The notes under the pieces are model-generated. The model saw only the letters and a list, made by a program, of their open reading frames with translations. It had not been told where the DNA came from and searched no databases. From Poa pratensis (Eukaryota; Streptophyta; Magnoliopsida; Poales; Poaceae): a stretch of DNA of 64,000 nt. The DNA is taken from assembly GCA_947311845.1 (NCBI GenBank), contig CAMZMU010000048.1, positions 26,321,391 to 26,385,390 of the forward strand, read 5' to 3'. Shown here piece by piece: positions 55,141 to 64,000 of this stretch (positions within the stretch are counted from its first letter, which is position 1; each line of letters opens with the position of its first letter). The position numbers and the translations under genes are program-made.

Positions 55141-57234
55141 CTAACTGTTGGACAACGGCTTGGTGGTGAGGCCGTAGCCGAACGGGAAGAGCGGGTCGTA
55201 GAGCTTGTCGCCGTAGTTCATCGGCAGCTGGTCCACGGACCTGAACCACGTCTGCGGCAGCTTCCCCGTGAACCCGTAGTCCCCGAAGAGCAAGTCGGCG
55301 ACGCCGTGGCCCTCGGTGCCCGGCAGCCACGCGGCGACGAAGGCGTCCATGGTGTCGAGGTACGGCTCGATCACGAGCGGCCGCCCCGAGACGAGGACCA
55401 CCACGCACTTGACGAGCTCGCACACGTCCCTGATCACGTCCGGCCCGGGGACGGGATGGTCAGGTTCTGGTTGTCGCCGGACGTCTCGGCGTACGGCGGC
55501 TCGCCCACCACCACCACCGCGTACTCGTACTTGTCCTGGCTCTTGGAGATTGAGTCCTTGTCCGGGTGCTCCGAGTAGTCGATCACCGTCTTGTTGTTCA
55601 CGGCCGACTTGATCGCCTCCAGGATCGTCGTGCCTGCATGTCCACGTCGGCATCAACAATTCAGTATTGAAAAGAAGACAGAGACAGAGGATTCGGTTCA
55701 TGATATTTGCAAGGCATGGGCGTACCCTGGCCGGTGATGTTGTTTCCGGCCTGTCCCTGCCACGACTTGGTCCAGCCGCCGCACTGGAGGCCGAGGTCGT
55801 GGGCGTGGCTGCCGGCCACGAGGATCTTCTTTGCATTCTTGGAGAGCGGCAGCACCGGCACCGCCGTCCCGTTCTTCTTGCCGTTCTTGAGCAGCACCAG
55901 AGACTTGCGGACGGCATCCCGCGCTAGCTCACGGTGCGGCTTGCTGCCGAGGTATTCGGTGAGGCGGCGGTCGGGCAAGGGGTCCTCGAAGAGGCCCATG
56001 GTGAACTTGACCCTGAGGATCCGGCTGACGGCGTCGTTGATCCGGTCCATCTTGATGGCGCCGCGCTTGGCCTGGGCCGTCACGTCGGCGACGAACTCCG
56101 GGTAGTCGTAGGGGACCATGACCATGTCGATGCCGGCGTGGAGCGTCTCCTGGATGGAGTGGTAGTAGTGCTGGTGCGGCGGCGTCGTGATCTTGTCCAC
56201 CGCCTGCCAGTCCGTGATCACGAACCCCTGCACGCACGTACAAATTTCAGATTGATCACAAACTACTACAATCAAACCGTGAGCTGATCGACAAAATAAA
56301 CTGCAAATGAATCAATTACCCTGAAGTGCATCTTTTCTTTGAGGATCTGGGTGATGAGGAACTTGTTCTCGTGCATCTTGACGCCGTTCCAGCTGGAGTA
56401 GGAGATCATGACGGAGGAGATGCCCTTGATGACGGCGTCGTCGTAGGGCGGCATGTGGATGCGCATGAGGTCGTGGAAGCTCATCACCGTGTTGTTCTCG
56501 TTGATGCCGCGCTTCGTCCCGCCGTCGCCGACGAAGTGCTTGGCGCACCCGGCCACGTTCTTGGGCCCGGCCACGAAGGGGACGCCCTTGGGGTGCCGCT
56601 TGGGGACGTCGCCCTGCAGGCCGGGCACCATGTTCGCCGTCATCAGCTGCACCAGTTTCGTGTCCTCGCTGAAGCTCTCGTAGCACCGGCCCCACCTCGG
56701 ATCACGGCAAACCTGCACATAAATATATGTAAAATGTCGATTGATCCTTAATTAACGATGTATACTCCGAGGCGGATGGATGTTAGTTACCGCGACGCAT
56801 GGCGCGAAGGTGTAGGGGATGCCGGTGGCCCTGGCCTCGAGCGCCGTGGCCCGGGCGATGAGCTTGACGAGGCTGGGGTCCCTGGTGGCGCCGAGGCCGA
56901 TGTTGTGGGGGAAGATGGTGGCGTTGTAGGCGTTGTTGTTGCCGTGCACGGCGTCGATGCCGTAGATGATGGGGATGCCGAGGCGGGTCTTGAGCGCCGC
57001 CTTCTGCATCTTGGTGATCATCTGCTGCCACGTCGCCGCCGACGCCTTCTCCGACGGCGTGCTGCCGCCGCCGCTCAGCACGCTCCCTACAACACACAGC
57101 ACACACATCGATTAGAATGCTACATACATATGCATGAACTTGAACACGGCAGACGCATCAAGAATCGACCGACGGACGGACGTACCGACGAAGTACTTGG
57201 TGATGACGGAGGAGGAGGCGTTGGCGCGCTCGAT

Positions 57235-57270
<36 letters not shown>

Positions 57271-57447
57271 GCGGCTGACGAGATCCGCCACGCGCTCCTG
57301 GATCGGCTGCTTCGGGTCCTTGTACTTGACGTACGCCGTCGCCGCACCGGCCACCGACGTACCCACCGCAACCAGGACGAGGAAGAAGAGGCACACGGCC
57401 CTGGCCGCCGCCGGCGAGAAGCCATTCCGTGAGACCAGCACTGCCAT
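55141..57447 (-). CDS. GH3 beta-D-glucan exohydrolase-like gene, five exons, one frameshift
   Basis: Exons on the minus strand are 57186-57447, 56791-57086, 56320-56712, 55726-56227 and 55141-55633, all with GT-AG borders and consistent phase. The product would be about 648 aa. Residues about 16-35 form a signal peptide, so it is secreted to the cell wall, where this family removes glucose from beta-glucans. The GH3 N-domain has [29 protein letters not shown] and the nucleophile Asp323 in GFVITDW. The C-domain has LVLLKNGK, the acid/base Glu in GEPPYAET, and ends in [10 protein letters not shown]. Around 55441-55448 one base is missing (GGGCCGG where GGGCCCGG is expected), so the frame reaches a TGA three codons later. 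The downstream 100 codons are intact in the other frame. It is either a young pseudogene or a sequence error. Confidence 0.88.
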
Positions 57448-57512
57448 TTTCAAACTCGAACGAGGAAGGAAGTGAGATGAGGAGTGATGAGGAGTGGCGG
57501 AAGGAGTGGTGA

Positions 57513-57519
57513 ATTTATA
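57513..57519 (-). promoter_or_regulatory. TATA box of the GH3 gene
   Basis: TATAAAT on the minus strand is 66-72 bp before the start codon. The truncated copy of the promoter at about 60248-60256 keeps an equivalent TATAAAT. Confidence 0.6.
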
Positions 57520-57941
57520 GTGCGGGGTGCAGGCGAAGGGATTGCGTCGAGTGACCGCTTCCACTTGCGTGCGGCTCGGTCTTGCGGCGAGGGCGCCGAG
57601 GAGTACTCCTCGCGGCAGTTGCAACTAATTTCCAGGGAAGGGCAGCGCCGGCCGCCGATGCGCTAGGGTCGCTCTTTCCCTCGGCCCAATATCTACATGT
57701 GCCTTCGACCCTTCGTTGCATTTGGCGGGCCGAAATGTCACTTACCTATGTTCTACTATTGAGCATATGCTTTCACAAAGCCACAACCCAATATTTTTTT
57801 ATTTTTATCAAAAACTGCAATTTTTATAGTAAGTTATTTTCGAAAACATACATCTCATTTAGTTAGTTTAGCACCATCATCGGTAATCCGAGACCACGAG
57901 TAAGTACCAACTAGCATAGGAAACAATTTTCTTCATTCTTA

Positions 57942-58968
57942 GAGAAACTCTAGCAGATACCCTATAATCTCATACCGGATAAATCGTATCCGGTAAGCTG
58001 GATACTGATTATCCGTTACGAGAAGACCTCGGCTAGAACAGATACATGAAACTGAACTAGATATTCAAACGAAAATCGAATGTAGAGTTCGCAAATTACA
58101 TAGCAGATGCAAGAACAGAAATTAAACTACTTCTTCTAGAAATTAAACTACTTCTTCTCAGCCAGCGAGCACGTCCACGCGATCTAGAAGCAGAGCTCCT
58201 CCTGCTTGTAGACCCGGTGGACATCCCACGCGAGCTCGTGCTCGTCCACCGTGCGCTGGAGGCGTTCCGCCGCGTCCAGAGCTCCTGCCTCCTCGCGATC
58301 GTGGCAAGCATGAGCTCGTCGTCGGGTGCCATCGGTGCGCTTGAAGACTGTAAGGAGGTCGTCAAAGAGCACCTTCATGCTCGTGCCATCGCTGCCACGC
58401 TGGCCGCAGCTGACATCAACCTCGCCCAGAGGCAGCGGTGGCTGGCAATACTCCTCCTCCGGCTCCGACGCCTTCCTCCTCCTGCCACCGGAGGAGTTGT
58501 CAGCCTCCGCGTCGTGCGACCGCGCCGGGACTAGCTGCTCCCAACAATAGTTATTGTACAAGCCACACTTGGGCGCGCCCTCCGGGCAGTGGCGGCGGGC
58601 CTCCTCGTCTTGCGAAGGCTCACGGCCTCCGCCGCGCCCGCCGGAGCCGCGCAGGGTGGAGCCCACCATGGACCTGCTGTCGGGAAGAGGGAGTAACGAT
58701 AGAGCTCACAGAATCTCTCGCCGGAGAGGAGAGAGCATAGCGGTGGAGGGGGGACGGAAAGCGGCGGAGGGCTCAAGAACGCGTACCCCTATCAGACCCT
58801 TGCACCCGCTTATATTCTGCTGGAGCCACCGCTTATCCAGAGACCCGGATAAAATTTTCCGGGCTGGTCCGATATGAGTTATATACTCCGGCCAGAAAAA
58901 GACCCAACCACATATTCGGCCGGACTTTTCCGGGCGAGAACCTTATATGGTATCTACTACAGTTGCTC
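57942..58968. mobile_element. TIR element with gene-like interior (1.03 kb)
   Basis: Imperfect inverted termini GAGAAACTCTAGCAGATACC and GGTATCTACTACAGTTGCTC (17 of 20). The flanks TTA (57939-57941) and GTA (58969-58971) are near a 3-bp target duplication of PIF/Harbinger type. Inside, a 161-aa minus-strand frame (58184-58669) includes APKCGLYNNYCWEQLV and a charged C-terminus. It is not a transposase I recognise. It interrupts the region upstream of the GH3 gene. Confidence 0.6.
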
Positions 58969-59119
58969 GTATCCCTGAAGAACAGGGTCGAAACTGAATC
59001 GAACCATTTAGAAGTTTCTATATTTTATATTTATTACTAAAAGTTGTCACAAAATTGAAACAATTGTATACATTTGAAAAAACACTAGTCCAACAGAAGT
59101 TTACGCACGAGAATGGATG

Positions 59120-59530
59120 GCTACTACATTTTTACATTCCTTTTAAATTTTTGTACCTTTCACCCAAAAGTTACAAAAAGCACCAACTTTCCAAACAACT
59201 AGGACAAATGAGTTCAGACTCAATAAACTTACTTCGAACTATTTTTTTTTAAGATTTTCTAAAAGGTTTGAATTTTTAAATTAGTTTTGGCCAAAAGTTT
59301 TACAAGTTGGCTGGGAAAAATAAAATCAAATCCTCCCAATTTACTCACTTACTTACTACATGTAGTTTGAAGTATAGGAATATTTTCATACTTTTTTTAA
59401 AAAGTTTTACTTATTTAAAAAAATTGTCTAGAAGTTAAGAAAATGTGAAAACTTGTAAACAATTTGGTTCTAGCCTGTTCTAGGTCTGGCCTAGTCCGCA
59501 AAACATAGAGACAATCATCTACTCTGCCAT
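59120..59530. repeat. GH3-upstream repeat, copy 1
   Basis: It matches 60545-60925 in the same orientation (TTTCACCCAAAAGTT, AAATGAGTTCAGACTCA, GTAGTTTGAAGTAT, GGTCTGGCCTAGTCC, AGACAATCATCTACTCTG). AT-rich, non-coding. The region 59530-60030 shows nothing I can assign. Confidence 0.75.
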
Positions 59531-60037
59531 GTTTACTTGCGCTTACGGTACACAACCATGTGTATATATTTTCCTACACAACCAAATATAAACACCATAT
59601 ATACATTCTAGAAACCTCCAATGAGACATCTGTTAGACTGTAGGTATTAGAGTTCTCTACCGAAGTATTTATGAATACATAACTGAACCAGGCACATGCA
59701 CATTATGATTCATGTAAGTGTCAAGTGTGCCATATATATATTCTTCTAGTATAGGTTTACTTGAGATTGAATCACCTATCATAGCAAATTGTATCAAAAG
59801 GGAAACAACATGCAAAATTATTTCTGAACATACTACACAAGTTTACTAGAAGTATGTTTAAAATGAAAAATGATTGAATGATGTGAAAAAATAAACATTT
59901 TATCTTCATATTTAGCGATAACATTGTGTGGGTAAACTTCTACGTGTAATAGAAAACTATAACGGACAATATAACAGGAATAAAAGGGAGCTGTCTCGAA
60001 AGGTAGGGCCGCACGCCGCTGCCTTCTTCTCATCAGT

Positions 60038-60400
60038 TGCAACGTGCTCCTGGATCGGCTGCTTCGGGTCCTTGTACTTGACGTACGCCGTCGCCGCACC
60101 GGCCACCGACGTGCCCGCCGCAACCAGGACGAGGAAGAAGAGGCACGCGGCCCTGACCGCCGCCGGCGAGAAGAGCATTGCCGTTTTCAAACTCAAACGG
60201 AGAAGTAAGTGAGATGAGGAGTGACGTGGAGTGGTGGAACGAGCTGGTGATTTATAGTGCTGGAGAGATTACCATCAACTGACCGTTTCCACGATTAGTT
60301 ATCTTGCGTGCGGCTCGGTCTTGCGGCGAGGGCGAGGAGTGATCCTCGCGACAGTTGCAACAAATTTGTCCGTTTAGAAGTTTCTCCTGATATTTTACTT
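60038..60400 (-). pseudogene. Truncated 5' end of a second GH3 gene
   Basis: Coding part 60038-60180 encodes the signal region ([19 protein letters not shown]) and mature start ([16 protein letters not shown]) of the GH3 gene, matching 57300-57447 closely. It lacks the VSRNG segment after the start. Similarity stops at about 60038 after GlnGlu, so all catalytic parts are missing. The 5' flank to about 60400 matches the GH3 promoter, including the TATA box and GCGTGCGGCTCGGTCTTGCG. Confidence 0.8.
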
Positions 60401-60544
60401 GCAACAAATTAAACCAGGGAAGGGAGGGAGATTCGGAAAATGCAAACCAGTAATGCTACACCTACGGGCTAAACAGGTTACGGAAATGTTACGCGGAGAC
60501 GTAGCGACCGACGTAGAGCCAGTCGTGTATTAGCTTAAATTTCA

Positions 60545-60925
60545 ATACATTTCACCCAAAAGTTGCAAAAAGCACTGACTTTCCAAACAACTAAGACAAA
60601 TGAGTTCAGACTCACTAGATGTACCTCAGATTACTTTTTTTCTTCAGATTTTCTAAAATTTTGAATTTTAAAATAATTTTTGGCTAAAAGTTTTTACAAG
60701 ATAGTCTGCTGGGAAAAATAAAATCAACTTCTCCCAATTTACTTATTATGTGTAGTTTGAAGTATCGGAATGTTTTCATATTTTTTTTAAAGTTTGACTT
60801 ATTTTAAAATTTTGGCTAGAAGTTAAGAAAATGAGAAAACTTGCAAACAGTTTGGTTCAGTTTGGTTTAGGTCTGGCCTAGTCCACAAAAATAAAGAGAC
60901 AATCATCTACTCTGGCACGTGGCAT
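60545..60925. repeat. GH3-upstream repeat, copy 2
   Basis: It is the second copy of 59120-59530, following the truncated GH3 5' end in the same order as in the first unit. It supports tandem duplication of a gene-start-plus-upstream unit. Confidence 0.75.
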
Positions 60926-61111
60926 CGGACTGGTGTGCCCATGTTGTCGAATACAGTTCTATATATTCACTCTCGTGTTGGACTAGCTAAATCTCAGAAA
61001 GAACTTACCCAAAAGTCGCAATTTGCATATAAATATTCATTTAATATGGTCTTGTGAAACCTATACCTAATAATCGTATTTTTGTGACAATTTTGCTGAA
61101 CAAATAAAAAT

Positions 61112-61211
61112 GCTTAGGGCTATTCTAAGGAAAAACGCTGCACTTTTGGGAAATTCATCTGCCACACGTCACAAAATCAACTTGGTAATCGTCCTTAGAA
61201 TAGCCCTAAGC
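61112..61211. mobile_element. 100-bp foldback MITE
   Basis: Perfect 20-bp inverted termini GCTTAGGGCTATTCTAAGGA at 61112-61131 and 61192-61211. The interior is 60 bp. The flanking bases do not show a clear target duplication. Confidence 0.75.
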
Positions 61212-61309
61212 TTCACTGTCCCCGTTGCATCCCAAAGTGCGGCGTTTTGCTTGATTATACGAATAACCAAGTTGGGCATGGAGGCCACCTTGCGGAAAAC
61301 CCTAGCCTT

Positions 61310-62490
61310 TTTTTTTAGAAATAAAGGGCTCCTCGTCTCAGTTCCATTTCAACGAAACGAAACTTACAGACAACCAATTTACAGCTTTCGGGGAATAAAA
61401 CGACAGAGATGTCGCCCCAGAGATGCAGAAGCTAAAAACAAAACACCAGGCAAACTAAGATCTACTGATCTTCTGCTTGATGCGAAAAGGAAACTGGACC
61501 TAAACAATCCCAAATGCAGACTTAACCGCTGCATCCAGGGTTTTGGCCAGCGCTCCAGATGGACGAAACCGAGAGGAGCACTGCTACCGGGGGTACGCCC
61601 CAGCACCGTCGTCGAAGACCACAGCCACGAGGACGACGGGCAGCATCGGGTCAAACACCACGACGATGGGAGGGTGCCGGCGTTTCACGGCGACGCCTCC
61701 ATGGAGGAAAACGACCACCACCCGCAGCTGCAGAACTCACCGGAAGGTCGCCGGACTCGCCGGACAGCACGAAGAGGTAGGGGAGACCAGCACGCCGGCC
61801 TCACCCCGGCCACCAGCAAAACCCTAGCGTTTCACTCATTCTAAATCTCCCAAGCGGCAAGTAGGAGGAAAGAGTAAAGCCCACGTCGACCACGCCCATT
61901 AACTCGGGAGATGGAGCACCACCACTCCTTGACCGAGGCATAAGAACTCCATTGTGTGGTGTCGAAGTCCATCAATCCAAGCCACACTTAAAGGCCACGC
62001 CAAATCCGTAGGGAGTATCTACACTTGAACATAATGTGCGCCGAGGTCTCCGGTTCCCTCTTACAAAATTGGCAAAGACCACAATTTGGCCATCCCATTT
62101 CTAGTTAGCCTATCCGTCGTCCAACCTTTATTGTAGTATTAGCCATGTGAAAAATTTGCATTTGGGAGGGGTCCAATTGTCCCAAACCGCCGGTTTCATG
62201 CACGAAGGGGGCGGGGCTTCAAGTTGCGCCAAGTAGGCCGAGGAGGTTGAGTAGATGCTATTGGGGGTAAGGTTCCAAGTAATGGCATCAGACGTCCCCA
62301 CAATGAGATGCATCTCTTGAATCTTGCTCCAAAGAGAATATAACTCGGAGATGTGGTTGACCGTGATGCCGCCTTCGAGAACAAGATCCGAAATCCAAAA
62401 GTCATGGTCTAACGCCTTTTCCACCGTGAAGTTCTTGAGCTTGGACAACGCAAGAATGCAGGGAGCAAGGTCCTTCGGTATCACCTAATC
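61310..62490 (-). mobile_element. LINE remnants on the minus strand
   Basis: 62128-62484 encodes a zinc-binding fragment (KPAVWDNWTPPKCKFFTWLI) closely related to the LINE at 44075, and decayed coding continues to about 61860. Adjacent DNA (61310-61850) ends in a poly-A tract on the minus strand at about 61310. It contains a GC-rich stretch resembling a LINE untranslated region, so a second LINE or SINE end may be fused here. Boundaries are approximate. Confidence 0.65.
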
Positions 62491-62689
62491 AAGCCAAGGG
62501 GAGTGCAAAAAACTTTGCAAGCTTCCCATCTCCCACGGTAACGGAAGTGAGTGAGTGAGTGGAAAAGTTCCATGTCGGCATCGTTGCATGGCCGGTAACT
62601 ACTCTCAGGCCATTCGTGTCCGGAACTGTCCGTTAAATCTAGCCATTTTTAAATGTTGGATCACGTGTGACAAGAGGGACTTGGTGATT

Positions 62690-62815
62690 TTATTGTGTGA
62701 GAAGGGATTATAGTAAGTGACCTCTTCCACGCTGATAATCTCTTTGTGTGTAGCTCAGTCTTGCAGCAACGCGAGGGCGAGGAGTACGGTGTGGAGAAGT
62801 TGCAACAAATTACTC
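62690..62815 (-). repeat. Third copy of the GH3 promoter fragment
   Basis: It contains GTGACCTCTTCCACGC, AGCTCAGTCTTGCAGC and GCGAGGAGTACGGTG, similar to 57540-57620 and 60280-60370. More diverged and without coding sequence. Confidence 0.55.
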
Positions 62816-62819
62816 GTCA

Positions 62820-64000
62820 ACCCAATACCCAATGGACACGCGCAACACGGAACCACCTTGTAGAATCACCTCTGACCGGGGGCGAGTCAGAACTACCGTT
62901 AGCAGAGTACAGGCGCTATCCACCGTCTCTCCACCACCGAACAGGGGCTGGACAGTGAGGATCCAGCCGGCCGCTGGCACCAGCATGGTGCCCAGCAGCC
63001 AGCGCCGTCACCCACCACCATGCCAAGTTGCCAACCTACAGCCATGGCCCCCTGAACTGCAGGCCCGCCTAGGCCCATCTAGGCCATGAGCAGAGGTAGG
63101 AGCCCAAGGCCACAGTAACAGGGGTGACTCCACCACGGGGAGACTGCATCTTTTCCGTGACCAAAGATACTCGGCTTTATTTTCACCAAGTCACGAAATT
63201 CGACCCGCAACACCAAAACTAGTGGATCAAGACGAAAGCGCCTTAACATAGCTAGCCCACCCGCAGAGGTATGTACGGGTCGCCGACCAGACATGCTCGC
63301 CCTTGGGATACCTTGGCCCCTTGTCGCCGTCCTTCTCCGCAGCATGCACCGCCTCCAACGCCTGAGAATAGAGTCGTCTCCTCAACATGCAAAAGACCCT
63401 GCCACCGCCATAACCCCCGGCTTTTTTGGTGGCGACCCTGGCGGTGGCGAGGGGAGGGGACGAGAGAGAGATACCGTGCGCCGCAGGTAGATGCCGCCGC
63501 TTGAACCGCCTAGGGTCAGGCGTCGTGGGGGCCTCACAAGGTCGAGTCGGGGTTTGGGCTAGCTATCTCTGTAGAGCCTCTAGGGCTGTCTAGACCACTC
63601 TCATCTTTCGGTCCACAAATTAGATTCCATTTGGTTAATCCATATTTATTTTGCCAGTGGCTTTACGAAAACATAGATCTCTAAAATCAAGTTGTTTGAG
63701 GACTAACATGTACTTCCCATTAAGTTCTTTGTAGTTATATTGAAATAGCCCAACAATGCATATCAGGAAGCTTATTCAAGGATCCTATCCTTGGAAGCAT
63801 CATTGTGGAGTCTTTCGCCCCCTTGTGTCGGTGTTTTTTCTTTTCGTCTGGTCGGCGTTGTCTGTACTTTGTCTTCAGTTAGGAGGTGTGCGGCCCTGTG
63901 GCTGGGGTCGATGTTGGAGCAGCTTCTCTGGCCTTTCGCCTTCGCTGTGCTGCGTTGAGGTGTTAGAGTGTCGGTTCTGATCGCTTGGACGACATGGTCG
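62820..64000. other. Unassigned right end of the window
   Basis: A GC-rich stretch (62830-63560) is followed by mixed DNA. The open frames are short and overlap on both strands, and no domain is visible. It could belong to another retroelement reaching beyond the window. Confidence 0.35.

Noticed and set aside
1..64000. tRNA or rRNA genes, CRISPR arrays, organellar DNA
   Set aside because: The tRNA-like pieces are only primer binding sites. No cloverleaf, rRNA or regular spacer array was seen, and the content is nuclear plant DNA.

Overview
The window is nuclear DNA of a pooid grass (Triticeae or Aveneae type). Two things point there: endosperm prolamin genes with cereal endosperm-box promoters, and a dense nest of grass LTR retrotransposons, LINEs, Stowaway-like MITEs and PIF/Harbinger-like elements. 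Host coding sequence is sparse: one intact prolamin gene, one prolamin pseudogene, and one five-exon GH3 beta-glucan exohydrolase-like gene carrying a one-base frameshift. The rest is mobile DNA and its remains.

Layout. 1-3411 is copy A of a segmental duplication and ends with a prolamin pseudogene on the minus strand. 3412-20296 is a retrotransposon nest. A gypsy-type LTR fragment is split by a minus-strand Ty1/copia remnant (about 3630-20084), whose gag is in turn split by a 9.5-kb composite of two head-on, non-autonomous gypsy-type elements (6296-15808, target duplication AGTAT). 20570-26070 is copy B of the duplication. It holds a solo LTR (20944-22533, target duplication GGCGC) and the intact prolamin gene (24121-24741). 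26058-28493 contains two TAA-flanked PIF/Harbinger-like elements. 28500-34593 has GC-rich and AT-rich repeats without a convincing gene.

34599-41617 is a complete, apparently young copia element with identical 195-bp LTRs and target duplication CTTTT. Its gag and pol are open but separate, and a leader intron is predicted. 43426-43707 is a TRIM-like miniature LTR element. 44075-50999 is a 5'-truncated LINE with a 14-bp target duplication. It was hit by a complete 6.3-kb LTR element (44257-50577, target duplication ACCGC) that shares its 3' internal half with the elements at 6-15 kb. 51300-54465 is a second decayed LINE on the minus strand. 55141-57447 is the GH3 gene. Its 5' end and upstream DNA recur at 59.1-60.9 kb and again near 62.7 kb. 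61.3-62.5 kb holds another LINE remnant, and the last 1.2 kb is unassigned.

The prolamin gene should be expressed in endosperm, since its promoter has two endosperm boxes, a proximal prolamin box and a TATA box. The GH3 gene would encode a secreted cell-wall glucan hydrolase if the frameshift is a sequence error. The strongest candidates for something new are the copia element with a GC-rich block inside its predicted leader intron, the composite inverted LTR element that sits inside one target duplication, the sharing of an internal half between elements with different LTRs, and the TRIM-like element.
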